A DNA stretch of 64,000 nt. Origin: Hofstenia miamia (taxonomy: Eukaryota; Xenacoelomorpha; Acoela). The notes beneath the pieces are model-generated. The model saw only the letters and a list, made by a program, of their open reading frames with translations, was not told the origin of the DNA and did no database searches. How positions within the stretch are numbered: position 1 is the stretch's first letter; each line of letters opens with the position of its first letter. Shown here one piece after another: positions 26,028 through 37,868 of the stretch. The DNA lies in contig SCFE01000090.1 of assembly GCA_004352715.1 (NCBI GenBank), positions 993,067 through 1,057,066 on the forward strand. The letters run 5' to 3'. Both the position numbers and the translations under genes were made by a program.

Positions 26028-26173
26028 GAAATATAAAAATTCATGGTTTAGCATAATCAATACGCAACATATTCTTCAGTAAATCTTTATATTTGAATAA
26101 AAAATTATAAGTAAGTTTAAAACTAATAAATAAATAACGAGTAATATATTACTTTAAGGACTACTCAGTAATA
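21787..26173. other. AT-rich non-coding DNA with a dispersed repeat
   Basis: No gene seen. Positions 23990-24151 hold a block that recurs at 33051-33211. The (TA)n tracts are near 25289, 25754-25775 and 25998-26024. Confidence 0.5.
23990..24151. repeat. Dispersed repeat block, second copy at 33051-33211
   Basis: It runs from TTTCAAAAATTATTTACATT to ATTAATTGCGTTA and matches 33051-33211 with few substitutions and one small indel. In the 33-kb copy it is the first block of a patchwork of segments. Confidence 0.85.
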
Positions 26174-26205
26174 NNNNNNNNNNNNNNNNNATATATATAT
26201 ATATA

Positions 26206-26560
26206 GGGTAACCCATAAATATGTATGCAGTTGATATAGAAATTTTTAATAAGCAAAAACGTATATTTTTAACAAGAAAGTGTAATTTTAAATATGTTCA
26301 TATTGTTTGCGTAGATGTAATCAAAGATTAGGACAAATGATAAAATTGCTTTCCTTATCAAGACGGTGCTTAGCACAACGACATACATTTCAAGACAGAA
26401 CTTTATTATCATTGATGCGGTTAAATGAATCAATTATGAAAATTTTCATTCCCCATACTGTTGAAGGTTTTCTGCAACACACATCATCTGAGTAAAAACC
26501 TCATTTTATTAGCATGTCATTTACTACATCAACTGTATATACATACCTATAATCCACCTC
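26206..26560. mobile_element. Mariner-type MITE or relic in a (TA)n tract
   Basis: The left end reads GGGTAACCCATAAATATGTA then TGCAGTTGATATAG. The right end, reverse-complemented, reads GAGGTGGATTATAGGTATGT then ATATACAGTTGATGTAG. They share the core GTATGT and AGTTGATNTAG at matching distances, giving degenerate inverted repeats of about 37 bp. Both ends are embedded in alternating TA, the target of Tc1/mariner elements. The interior of about 280 bp has a 62-codon open frame without recognisable domains, so the element is non-autonomous or a deletion remnant. Confidence 0.6.
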
Positions 26561-26604
26561 ATATATATATATATATAAGTTTTTAACTTAGTTCATTTAT
26601 ATAT

Positions 26605-26635
<31 letters not shown>

Positions 26636-29600
26636 CTATAGCTAATGACGAAGATAAGTAATTACTTGCTGCTACAATATGCTTAGCTTAAACCTAAGTA
26701 GAAATTTATTGCATAACACATATTTAGTTTAGAGCAGCTAAAAAATTTTGCATCCCCAAGTAAATTATTTCAATCAAATTCTTAGTATAACGTATATCAT
26801 TCATAATGATTTTGGATATTGTAGGTATCACATCAGTTATGCTAGTAAGCGTTCTTATTTAAGAAAGACTAAAACTAAAATATTTTAATCTCAAATTTCC
26901 TTAAAAAATTAAAATATTTTTTTATGAATATTAAGTATATAATTCTTTGTGTTAACAAAATAAACAAATTAGCAAACTACTTTGTGTTTTTTAATTAAAT
27001 GTATGAAGCATCGCTGAACAAGGTCACATTCAAATCAATTTTAAATATTGCGATTACGCTTTTGAGAATGATTTTCCAATATATTCATCATTGATACCAT
27101 TTTTCAAGAAACATTTCTGATTGATTATAGAGCATCAAGTAGACCTTTACATTTCTATGCATATGTAAGACTATCCCATTAAGACAAGTGAGAATACCTA
27201 GAAAATTTTTGTTTCTGCCAAAAGCTTAGCAGGCCAAATTAATTAAATGAATGCAAAATCTTTTCTTCATATTAATTTTAGAATTGTGCAATAATTGAGG
27301 TATATGTAAATGATGAGGCATTGAACACTTTAATACAGTAATACACGTAAAAATGTAGAAATATACACACTAATAGCTTATATGGTGCGTAAATCAATTG
27401 ATTAATTGTGACTGTGAAATTTATCCAGATATAAGGAAATGGTAAATATACTCCTACCTTGGCATAAATTCTGTTTACTCTGTGTTTCTTGCAAAATTTT
27501 TGCATTCACTGATTGGTTCATTACGAAATGTGAAATTCGACTTGGAATTCGAAATAATTAAGCGAACATTTTATTAGTTTAACGCGAGAAAATACGAGTT
27601 GTTAAGGCAAGCATATGGAAGAAAATTCTAACTTTGGTTCATGATTAATTCTAGGATGTCTCTTCCTCAGACTCCATGCTTCTAATCGAATAGATTTTAC
27701 AAAATTTAGAGTATTATTGCTTTTACCTTTAATCCTTTTGGTTGAAGTAGTGTATATATTCTATTAGGATCTGTAAGCTGAGGGTTTGGGCCGGATATCA
27801 TTAATACCTGATATAAAACCAAAAAACACTTAGATCTCAACAATTTCCCAGAATCTGCAGTAGTGTTCTTACATGAATTTAATACCAGATCATTTACATG
27901 AACTGCATTGAAATTTTTATATGCAATTCTAAAATTTGTTTTCTCTGAGACCAATTAGTCTGATAAAAATAATATGAAGCAATAGAAAAATGAAAATTTT
28001 TATTTTTCTATACAAAGAGTGATTCAAATGTTTTCTAAAATTTAATCGCCTTTCTAATAAAAAAATCTATTTTGATTCATCCACAACAATACACATTCAA
28101 TACTTCACTGTATAATGGTCAGTTTTTAGAGAATTTTAACTACCACCAAAGATTCCCTATTATCCTTTTTGAAATATTTTTTATATTTTTTCTGTTAACA
28201 CCATATCTTGAAATTACCATCCCAGTCCTTGTGAAAAAAAGATTTGAATACAGATGTCAATGTCACTTTGTGCTCTGTCAAATGTTCAACTATTTATTCA
28301 GAATTTTTCGTACAAACCTCCATGTGAAATAAAGAAACTTGTTTGAGAAGACATGCAAATGCATTAAAAAAAATCACAAAATTCATATAGCTTCAGTCAA
28401 TATTTTTTCATAACATTTTGTTCTCTAAATATTATTATTGTAGATGTAAGTGGTTGACTATATAATTTTTTAAACAAATCAACGGTTTATTCGCTCTAAG
28501 AAATCCTTATAGTTAGAACACAACGTTTATTACGACCGAGACGGCCTTTCGATGTTGCACTTATGGTTTTTAAGGGGAATAATATCATTTACTATATGTT
28601 TCTAAAATATTTGAATAGGTTTGCTTTATTACGACTTAAGATTATAGAAACTGTGTGATACATAGACGCCAATTTATTTACTCAAGAGTAGCGCATTTCG
28701 TCTAAAATTGGAAATCTATTGTAAAAAGCTTTGTGTCTATAGAATCAGTTTTGGTAAATTGAATATTTTCCTTGATCACAGCATGAACCAAATTAAAGTA
28801 ATCCACATACTACAAGATTCCGAACATCTTGCACTTCAGTGCCAAGAATGAATTATTGCTCTCTATTAATAGTAACGCACCTAGTCAACATTTTACTCTA
28901 ATTTCATTACTAATTTTATCCAATATATTTAGTAAGAATTAAAGTTTGTCACACTTGCTCCCTGCCTTATTTTGGGTATCAAGAGGCACTAAGAAATGTT
29001 TGTGGGTATATATTGTATTGAGCTCTTCCAAGCTCAACACATCTGTTAGATAGCCGCTTAAGCAATTTCAAAAGTTTGCCTTAAAAATTAGTTCCTATTG
29101 CATTCAATTGTTAGGACATTATTTGTCAAATGTTGTTTCGAATCAAAATAGTATTTAGAGAGGAGTGGCAATGCACCTGGAAGCTTAAGTTAAAGTGAAG
29201 CACCCGATTATGGTATGAGTGTATTTTTCTTACATATAATATACTAGTTAATTTTTAATTATCTTTCTTATTTCCCACATTAAGATGACCCATATAAAGA
29301 GTCGCCTTGGTAACATTGTCATTGAATCACATTACCAATATTGAACTATCAAATAATGATCTTGTAAAAAATACAAAATTGTCTCTTAGACCTCATTGAA
29401 CATCGTTTGATGTCTCGAACCAAATTATCTTAATGAAAAAGGCATGGATGAAATTACTATCTGATAGATCGCGAATTAATTTATAAAAACACCTAAAACG
29501 AAAGCAGGAGGAGCTTAAAAATTAAAAATACAAACTTAGCACAAATTTCTTTTAGGAGAAACTAGATCAGGCGAAAAGCAAATGGAGTTTCATAAACAAA

Positions 29601-30660
29601 TACTTGAATAAAGAGAAACTTGTATTACTTGTAGTATAAATGAACTTCACGTAGATAGCAAATTATGTACTGATAGCAAAACATTTCAAATCACCTTAAT
29701 GTTTTATTTAAAGAATTTGGTACTTACAGAGGCGTGTAACCTCCATATACTAACAAAGTAGGACCTATGACGAGTGTATTCTCCTCTAGAATCATTAACT
29801 GGTCACTGATAACAATGTATTGCTTTCAAAACTTTGGTACAGGTATAAACTAACCGAGCTTGAATTATTTTCTCCAAAATGCTATACTGTTTACGCTAGT
29901 TTAATAATCACGTATAAGCATATCCATGCTTTAACAAAAAGTTCATCATTCATTGATCAGCACATGAGTATAATAAATGTAGCATAACCTGCTTTAGCAA
30001 CATAAAAATTAAAAAAATAATGACATGCATTCTAAACTCCAAATACATGTAAACTCTGGAATATACTATACGTTAAGATCAGAATTGCTACTGCACTTAA
30101 AGCATTAAAGATAATAATTAAAACATACTCTACTTTGTCAGCAAAGTCCACTAGGGCGAAATTTTATAATCTATTGATTTTTAATTCTATATAATTCTAT
30201 ATAGAATGTAAACAATTAATTATGTGTAGCGCTAGTTAATATATTTGTAAATCTGCTGTATATATGTAAATTTTGTAAATGTGTAAATATATAATAGATC
30301 ATATTTAGAAGATTGTTTTGCATATGACAGATTGTGTGCAAACAATTACTAAATATCCGCTATTGAAGATTAATGTATCTAATATTATATTGGATTAAAT
30401 TTAACTTTTTAAATTAGCTAAATTTATTGTATTTCAAAAATTTAAAATCTATTTTATATTTCAGAGTTTTGGGTTACATACCGAATTCCAAGGTTGCTAT
30501 AACAGCGCAAATGAAAAAAATGTGTTATAATCTACGTATGTATAGATATGCATGCGCTATTATCAATTATTAACGTTATCCGTCCTCTATTTGCAAATTT
30601 GTTGTTTTCTGGTATGCCAAGTTTACATTTGGAATCAAATTTTAGTCAATAGATGAACAA
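26561..30660. other. AT-rich non-coding DNA
   Basis: Starts with several (TA)n tracts (26560-26634). After that I see no coding similarity or paired repeats. An 86-codon frame at 28072-28332 (+) is hydrophobic in the middle but unrecognised, and by length and composition is likely chance. Confidence 0.5.
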
Positions 30661-30667
30661 CTTTTTG

Positions 30668-30727
30668 ATTTTGATTGCAAGTTTCTAAGGCATGCACGTC
30701 AACTATTATACATATAAAAATCAGTAA

Positions 30728-30773
<46 letters not shown>

Positions 30774-31020
30774 CAGTATATAATATGTAATCATATATTT
30801 ATAATCATAACTTTCCAAACTTTTATCAAATAATCTTCTATTAAAGGGCTTCACAACCACAATTGCTGATGAACAAGGTGCTATTTTGTACTGTACTTTA
30901 AATTAGGCGTGCCATATTGCATATACCTAACTTTGGCTGAAAACATAAGCCCAAAATTTTATCTATTTCTCATTTAGTAAAGCCTCAATCAGCTTCTCAG
31001 AAACTGCAGCATTGAATATG
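30668..31020. repeat. Repeat block A-(TA)n-E, second copy at 33431-33903
   Basis: Block A (30668-30741, containing AGGCATGCACGTCAACTATT), a (TA)n tract (30731-30769) and block E (30773-31020) recur in the same order at 33431-33903. There the TA tract is partly replaced by 151 N. The second copy lacks about 31 bp of E, near GGTGCTAT. Confidence 0.85.
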
Positions 31021-31057
31021 TATTAAGCTTTTTTAAGAACAGAATATCCAAAGCTAT

Positions 31058-31367
31058 GGAACGATGCAACAATTTTTTATATGTTTGTTTAGACTATGTC
31101 TAAAATCCTTAAGTAACGAAAATAATTCTTTTGTTGAAATGGTATACACAACATCCAGAGGGAAGACAGAACAATTTACATGTCTTTATGATCAAACAAA
31201 AACAAGTAAAACAAACTAAATACTAAAATAACTAAAGCAAACAAAAGTTAACAAACTATAGCAAAGCACGCGCTTTTATATTAGACGTTAAACCCCATTA
31301 AGGACACAACATTTTTAATATATACACACCAACATTAAAGTTTTTAATTGTCTTTATGATGAATAAC
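31058..31367. repeat. Repeat block B, interrupted by a SINE-like insertion
   Basis: Positions 31058-31192 and 31361-31367 are contiguous in the second copy at 33275-33416. The intervening sequence is an insertion with target duplication, described separately. Confidence 0.85.
31193..31348 (-). mobile_element. SINE-like retroelement, about 156 bp, with 12-bp target duplication
   Basis: The element starts CAAACAAAAACAAGTAAAAC and ends AAAGTTTTTAAT on the plus strand. It is flanked on both sides by the 12-mer TGTCTTTATGAT (31181-31192 and 31349-31360). The related locus at 33398-33416 has a single TGTCTTTATGAT with no insert, i.e. a natural empty site. Read on the minus strand it ends in a T/G-rich tail (TTGTTTG), which suggests minus orientation. 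A second copy at 31852-32006 has the same two end points, so this is a unit of fixed length and not a random 5' truncation. A target duplication this long fits retroposition. I see no clear tRNA-type A and B boxes, so the promoter type is unknown. Confidence 0.75.
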
Positions 31368-31636
31368 CAATGGCAACTGTTTATGGGCATAACCTGGAAA
31401 AAACTCAAAATTAATGGGCAATGTAATTGACCAATATTTTCAAGTGGTCGATTTGGCCCGAGTCTGACAAGTCTATGCTATTTGGGAACAATCGATTTTC
31501 TTTATGCATCAATTCTGATAAATTTCATTATATTATATATATATATATATAAATGCCCCCTAAGTTAATATCGATTTCAGGATATGTGTGATAGGCTCTT
31601 ATTAAGAGGCGATAGTGGCAGTCCAGTTAAAAATTA

Positions 31637-31698
31637 TTCGTGGGCCTAAGCCTATTAACTAATAGGTATAAGAGTGAAGGATCTTGGACAAAATTAAG
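31637..31698. repeat. Repeat block C, second copy at 33212-33274
   Basis: Contains CCTATTAACTAATAGGTATA and AGAGTGAAGGATCTTGGACA. The 33-kb copy differs by about two substitutions. Confidence 0.85.
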
Positions 31699-31851
31699 TT
31701 AAAACACAATAATATATTAATCTCTAATATTTGTTTGCTATAGCGTTACTTTCATTATAATAATTCTAAGTAATGTAGCAATTATACACAAACGACAATA
31801 TATGTATATATATATATATATATATATAAACAGACAACCTATAAAAAATTT

Positions 31852-32006
31852 CAAACAAAAACAAGTAAAACAAACTAAATACTAAAATAACTAAAGCAAA
31901 CAAAAGTTACAAACTATAGCAAAGCACGCGCTTTTATATTAGACGTTAAACCCCATTAAGGACACAACATTTTTAATATATACACACCAACATTAAAGTT
32001 TTTAAT
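31852..32006 (-). mobile_element. Second copy of the SINE-like element
   Basis: Nearly identical to 31193-31348, with a one-base difference in GTTA(A)CAAAC. It begins and ends at the same bases. No target duplication is obvious here, and the left flank is near a (TA)n tract (31802-31828). Confidence 0.75.
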
Positions 32007-33050
32007 GGTAACTACAGAAAGTTGTGACAATATCCAAATATAATTTTTTGTTTGCAATCTAATGTGCTAATTGTTTCTGGTTGTTAAAAACAAAATTATA
32101 CAAAACATTTCGTCCACTATTATACTTTGTGTGAGGAAATTTTACATTTTTAGAACATTAACGGCACTCAAAATGCGCTCATAAGAAATATCCTAGAAAT
32201 GGCAAGAAATTGTAAATATTTTGAAATCTAAGTTTGTGATAATTTCATTATTAGTAAACAAAGGTAAATATTTTCTTGCACATGCCTATTAGGTTCAATT
32301 TGTTTCAGAAATCCAAGATTGCGCCATAGTTTGTGTAGCTGATAGTCATTTTTTTAATATGAATCGGCAAGTGTAAAATAAAATTAACACACATGCGTTG
32401 CATTGGTAGTGAATTATTTGAAAAGTGATTAAATGCAACGATGACTTTAGAAATATAAAAAATTCACTGGAAATCACGTCAATTTTTTTATTTACTTGCA
32501 GAAAGATGATAATACTTAATAGCCTTACACATCAGTCAAGATTTATAACATTGAATTTTAAAGATTAAGTTTTCGCAAGTTGAAATTGATTATTAGTTCC
32601 TTTATATCAACCTCACGATTAGCCTTTTTAAGGTCAAACAAAAGTATAGATATAGTCAAATTAGAAAGATTATAACGATTTGAAATGTAGACAGTTCAAT
32701 CGTGATTGAAAATTTGAAATATATGAGATAAATATTATTATTATTATATTATTAAATTCCAATTTTGAGCAATTACTTGTAAAATTCTACTAATTATGTA
32801 AAATTTATCATTATTTATGACTTTTATTATGTAAACAGTTCCGGTTTGAAGCTAAACATCCATTTTCAAAAAATCATAGTTTATCAAAAGTAAGTTAACA
32901 TCTATGAATTTTTTCGTGCAAATAACGTATTTATTGAAAATCGAAGTTGTTTAACATTATTTTCATTATCTTTCTCCTGAAAAAGTTATTGCTTTTGTTG
33001 CCGGATGTCTGTTACGAAGGATTTGTGTAAATCAGAAATGTTTTGGTGTA
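32007..33050. other. AT-rich non-coding DNA
   Basis: Nothing recognisable between the SINE-like copy and the patchwork block. Confidence 0.5.
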
Positions 33051-33655
33051 ATTTCAAAAATTATTTACATTCCAAAGCAAAATTTGACAAATATATTCTT
33101 GCACAGATTGGAAAAATTTCAAATTCTTGAGAAATCATTGAAATTGAATTTCAGACTAAAATTTAATCGAAATTAAATTTTCATGTAAATTTCCTGCATT
33201 ATTAATTGCGTTATTCGTGGCCCTAAGCCTATTAACCAATAGGTATAAGAGTGAAGGATCTTGGACAAAATTAAGGAACGATGCAACAATTTTTTATATG
33301 TTTGTTTAGACTATGTCTAAAATCCTTAAGTAACGAAAATAATAGTTTTGTTGAAATGGTATACACAACATCCAGAGGGAAGACAGAACAATTTACATGT
33401 CTTTATGATGAATAACAATTTTTACATTATTTTGATGGCAAGTTTCTAAGGCATGCACGTCAACTATTATACATATAAAAATCAATAATTTATATATATA
33501 TATANNNNNNNNNNNNNNNNNNNNNNNNNNNNNNNNNNNNNNNNNNNNNNNNNNNNNNNNNNNNNNNNNNNNNNNNNNNNNNNNNNNNNNNNNNNNNNNN
33601 NNNNNNNNNNNNNNNNNNNNNNNNNNNNNNNNNNNNNNNNNNNNNNNNNNNNNNN

Positions 33656-33690
<35 letters not shown>

Positions 33691-34104
33691 TATATAATAT
33701 GTAATCATATATTTATAATCATAACTTTCCAAACTTTTATCAAAAAATCTTCTATCAAAGGGCTTCACAACCACAATTGCTGATGAACAAGGTGCTATAT
33801 TGCATATACCTAACGTTGGCTGAAAACATAAGCCCAAAATGTTACCTATTTCTCATTTAGTAAAGCTTCAATCAGCTTCTCAGAAACTGCAGTATTGAAT
33901 ATGCTATGTTGGAAAGCAATTCTAAGTCCCATGGAGACTATTTGATAAGTCTCTTTTTAGTTCACTTTGTTTCTGTTACTCTTTGTCTTTTTGTTTTTAT
34001 TCGTGTTTTATTATTTTTAGTCTGATTTGAGTTTATTCATCGTCTGGATTTTCAAATATACTTGCAAAGAGCCTAGCCCGCCTTTCATTCTCAACTATTT
34101 TCAG
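33051..34104. repeat. Patchwork of six segments copied from elsewhere in the window
   Basis: Consecutive pieces match other places on the same strand: 33051-33211 to 23990-24151 (D); 33212-33274 to 31637-31698 (C); 33275-33416 to block B at 31058-31367 without its insertion; 33431-33504 to 30668-30741 (A); about 33656-33903 to 30768-31020 (E); 33901-34104 to 47015-47218 (F). Orientation is kept but order is changed: A-E, B, C at 30.7-31.7 kb becomes C, B, A-E here. Junctions share short overlaps: TTA at D/C, G at C/B and TATG at E/F. It contains a 151-N gap in the TA tract. Either a real template-switching product or a chimeric assembly. Confidence 0.8.
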
Positions 34105-35630
34105 TAATTTACAGACTGGTCCGTTTATCTACCTAGAATTCGCAAACGTATCAATTATTTTTCATATTACTTAGTAGTACTTTAAATTCTATTACTGCTT
34201 AAAACCATATTACTGACTGATTCAGCCTCAAATAAATTGCACTGTATTTTTCTGGCAGATCACCCTAAAAATTACCATGTGTATTTGTGAGCTTAAAATT
34301 TTTGACTTGGAATAAAATAAATGTCAATTTGTGCTGTTACAATTACAAAATATTTAATTCCAATGTGAACTTGACAAAATTGAGCTTATGCTTTTTCATG
34401 CTTGTTTGAATATTTTGTGAAATATTTACATTGCAACTAATCGAAAATTGTCTGGCTTGGTAAAAATTGACGTCCACAATACGAGTTTGGAACATTGATT
34501 AGGAAAATCCGTACCCAACTCCAAACACTTTCGTGATCACATAAGGCGTCGCTATTTAAATTTGAAAACATTTTCGTGAGAATGACCAAAATGGGTCAAA
34601 AAGACCATTTGAGATTCAGAAAGCTACTCATTCAAGAGGGCTAATCAGAGTTTCGTCTTATCATTGCCTGGTACATACACAAAACCTTTCTCATTCACAT
34701 TTCAAATGGCTTATTGACCTTATTATTGTGAAAGAAGAAGAAATATAAATGTATGAAAAATGTTGTGCACCATGTATTATGAGAGATTAAGGTGACTATA
34801 AATACACCAAGCACTTATAATTTGCTTGTTTATTTTAATAACATATATTATGCTCTGAAGCAAGATTTTAAGATGTAGCAAATGGTTATTGTTGCATACA
34901 TTTTGAATGAGTATTTTGTCTGCATTATGTTCGATTCCACTGTGCTATCTTTGACTGGTACAGTCAATATGTATTTTAGGAAATTGTAAACATTAAATTT
35001 TCTTTAATTTTTGGGTAAAAACATTTTTACCTAACAATAAATGTGCTTAAAACAATATAATTTAATTATATGTTAAAATTTCACCCATCCCTTAAAAGGT
35101 AAATTTCAATTGTATTTTTCTACAACAGGCATGATATTTTCAAACAAATTGCCGTTATTTAGACTGTATTCTTCCGAAACTATGGCTTACCTTATAATTA
35201 ATTTGGAATTTATATAATTTAAATGCTCTTTAACAAATGGGGACAAATAATGTATTGTTAAATGCATGACACACTTAAAGAAGACGAGTATTCATAGAAC
35301 GTGATATTACTATAATTCAAAGCAATCAATTAAATTTTCAAAAGCGATAAACAATTTTAAAATAAATGATTTCTAATGATTTCGGCATAATTGGAAAATC
35401 TGAAAGTAAATTAAATTTCTTGATATAATTGAATTATCCTCTCTATTCCTTGATAACACAGAGTTCTACGATTGATAAAAAGCAGTTAATATTTTGTCAT
35501 GTTAAACATTTAAATGAATAAGTTGTAACAGTTCAAATTAAAAATAGTAGTTTATGATGATGAAGTAGAATTATTATTTCTAGGAACTATTGGAAAAAAC
35601 TGGCCGAATTTCAAATTTTCATACCATGCA
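34105..35630. other. AT-rich non-coding DNA
   Basis: No gene or repeat structure recognised up to the hAT target duplication at 35623-35630. Confidence 0.5.
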
Positions 35631-35994
35631 CAGTGCCGTATTAACGCATGGGCCAACTGGGCCATGGCCCAACGCCCCGCGCGTAAATAACAAATTAGCA
35701 TGCAAACATTTTTTATATTTAAATATAACAGCATTATAGTAAAATTAGCACTAAAATGATTCCTCATAAGTTATTTTAAAAACAAATTTTCATTTTAAAG
35801 AGTAATTGTGCAAATTTTTAGTGTTTTTGGATTCTTTATGTGCTAAAGTAGTAAGACACTAAAAAGCAATATTCTAATTTTTAAATTTAGAATTGTGTCT
35901 AAAATTACTAACACATGTTCAAATTGCGAAATCAGCAAATCGTTTAAATTAGAAGCAGCCCTTAAGACCTTGATAATGTGGATAAGGTTACTAC

Positions 35995-36220
35995 TAAATT
36001 CATTCAGTTTTCAAAATATTTATCTAATTTTGATGTACAAATGACAAGGTTCTCAAATATTGACATTGCGTGCCCAATATATTTAACACTACCTGTTGTT
36101 AATGCTGAAGAAGAACGATCTTTTTCTATTTAAAAAAATGTAAAAAAATATTTAGTGTCTGTCATTAGATAAATTCTGAGATTTATTTCTAGTTACTTTG
36201 ATGAAGTCATAGATAATTTT
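35995..36220 (+). pseudogene. hAT transposase C-terminal dimerisation domain, interrupted
   Basis: The frame reads FIQFSKYLSNFDVQMTRFSN, then YLTLPVVNAEEERSFS, a stop, KNVKKYLVSVIR, a stop, and ISSYFDEVIDNF. LP-V-NA-x-ERSFS is the signature of the hAT dimerisation domain. After the LINE the same reading resumes at about 37585 with KFKARKRVLI and a stop, which fits the usual basic tail. The LINE therefore landed in the last few codons. Two in-frame stops before the LINE show the gene was already dead or has decayed since. Confidence 0.82.
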
Positions 36221-36482
36221 AACAACAACAACAACATATACATTTAAATTTTCATGAACATATACATGTATTAATTTTAAAAACTTATTAAGAACATAAA
36301 TAATGCAACTTCTTCATATGAGTTTAGTTATCACAATAAATGTTTCTTGGTTACATTGGTAAACTACATATAAATTTATAATTATTTTTAACTTATTGTT
36401 CTTGATCTGTAAATCTTATTCTATAATTAGTCAGATAACTGATATTTTTTCGTACAATCTTGTTTTTCAACTTCTTCTTGTA

Positions 36483-37433
36483 CTATAATCCAATTCGTTC
36501 CATAGCGTTATTGAATAATTTAGGAATCCATTCTTCATTACTTTCTATTATACTTGTACCAAATGAAATTGTTCTTTGATTTAGATGATTAGAAATGCTT
36601 GATTTTCTATTCCAAAATATCGATAAGCATCTAATATTTTGAAGAGCTTCTAATGATCTTAGATGGTATTTACTCATTATTTCTTTTTGACTTTTGTTAC
36701 TAATTATATTAATCCCCCTTTTAATACTTTCGCTAATTTCGATTTTGCTTTTTTCTTTAAATTCGTTAATAAACAAGATGAGTGCAAGAAATGGGATGAA
36801 ACAAGCGATCGATACCTTCCATTCTATTGATGTAAACTTTCTAATTTTTTGAATTGATCTTATACCATACGCCATTTTCTTTATGATGTTGTTTGCATCG
36901 TCTTCAAAATTCAATTTATTATCAATTACTACTCCCAAATATTTCATTTTTATATATTCCTGAATGACATTGTTACATATATTCATACATTCTAACGTTG
37001 ATTCCTTTTTTCTATTCTTACTTACCTTAAACATAGTTTTTTCAATATTTAGTTTTGACAAATTATTAAAGAATGATTGCAATTCTTCGACATTTTCTTG
37101 TAAAGTTCAAATATCATTACAATAAATGACAGTATCATCTGCAAATTGTACATGATTACTATTAATGTGCTGATCCATATCATTTACATATAACTTAAAT
37201 AGTAATGGACCCAGTACTGATCCTTGTGGTACTCCATGGTTTAGTTCTAATAAATTTGATATTTCTTCTTTGAGTTTCACATACTGATATCTATTACTTA
37301 AGTAACTATTTAATAATTCTATTAATGAATCACTAAAATTATAAATCTGCTTTAACTTTTCCAATAAAATAGAATGGTTTATTGAATTAAATGCCTTTGA
37401 AATATCTAATGATGCTATATATATTTTTTCATT
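36483..37433 (-). pseudogene. LINE reverse transcriptase (Jockey/CR1-like), one in-frame stop
   Basis: In order on the minus strand: ASLDISKAFNSINHSILLEK (motif A), LNHGVPQGSVLGPLLF, NHVQFADDTVIYCND (catalytic FADD intact), then after a TGA at 37107-37109 the same frame continues for about 200 codons with IKMKYLGVVIDNKLNFED and a basic C-terminal region ending at 36483. The single stop is the only lesion seen in the covered part, so it is among the best-preserved LINE fragments here. The N-terminal endonuclease and the fingers are absent. Confidence 0.85.
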
Positions 37434-37583
37434 NAGTATCATCTGCAAATTGTACATGATTACTATTAATGTGCTGATCCATATCATTTACATATAACTT
37501 AAATAGTAATGGACCCAGTACTGATCCTTGTGGTACTCCATGGTTTAGTTCTAATAAATTTGATATTTCTTCTTTGAGTTTCA
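37131..37583. repeat. 149-bp duplication around a single N at 37434
   Basis: Positions 37131-37279 and 37435-37583 (offset 304) appear identical. Because the N is exactly at the join, an assembly overlap is more likely than a real tandem copy. Confidence 0.88.
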
Positions 37584-37868
37584 AAATTTAAAGCTAGAAA
37601 AAGGGTTCTAATATAAAATATATCTTTCTAATTGCAATTTATAAATAATAAGACAGTTGTTACATTCCTTAAAGTAGTTTAATATACATTCATGTTATAT
37701 GAAGTAATGCAATGATAAATCCATATTTTTTTTGATTGTGTGGATAGAAATTATAATTGCATAATTATTTTGAAAAATCAGTATTATATTAAAATGTACT
37801 ATGGAATAGTGCTGCATTTTTAATGGGCCCAGGGTCCCGCAAATCTTTAATCCGGCTCCGACCATGCA

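Larger units (their letters stand above)
36221..37583 (-). mobile_element. Non-LTR retrotransposon (LINE), 5'-truncated, inserted in the hAT element
   Basis: The 3' end, in minus orientation, finishes with a (GTT)n tail at 36221-36235, abutting hAT coding sequence. The body encodes a reverse transcriptase from motif A to the C-terminal region. The 5' end is truncated at about 37583, where hAT sequence resumes. Flanks ATTTTAA (left) and AATTTAAA (right) may be a degraded target duplication. The 5' 149 bp are present twice around a single N (37131-37279 and 37435-37583), so the true truncation point may differ. Confidence 0.8.
35631..37860 (+). mobile_element. hAT transposon with perfect 8-bp target duplication, split by a LINE
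   Basis: The left end begins CAGTGCCGTATTAA. The right end, reverse-complemented, begins CGGAGCCGGATTAA, a short imperfect inverted repeat. The 8-mer ACCATGCA lies directly outside both ends (35623-35630 and 37861-37868), the target duplication length of hAT elements. Inside, on the plus strand, is the C-terminal dimerisation domain of a hAT transposase, interrupted by a minus-strand LINE (36221-37583). Without the LINE the element would be under 0.9 kb, so it had already lost most of the transposase or was a deletion derivative. Confidence 0.9.

Noticed and set aside
28072-28332. 86-codon plus-strand frame with a hydrophobic middle
   Set aside because: No recognisable family, no supporting splice or promoter context, and a length within chance for this much AT-rich DNA.
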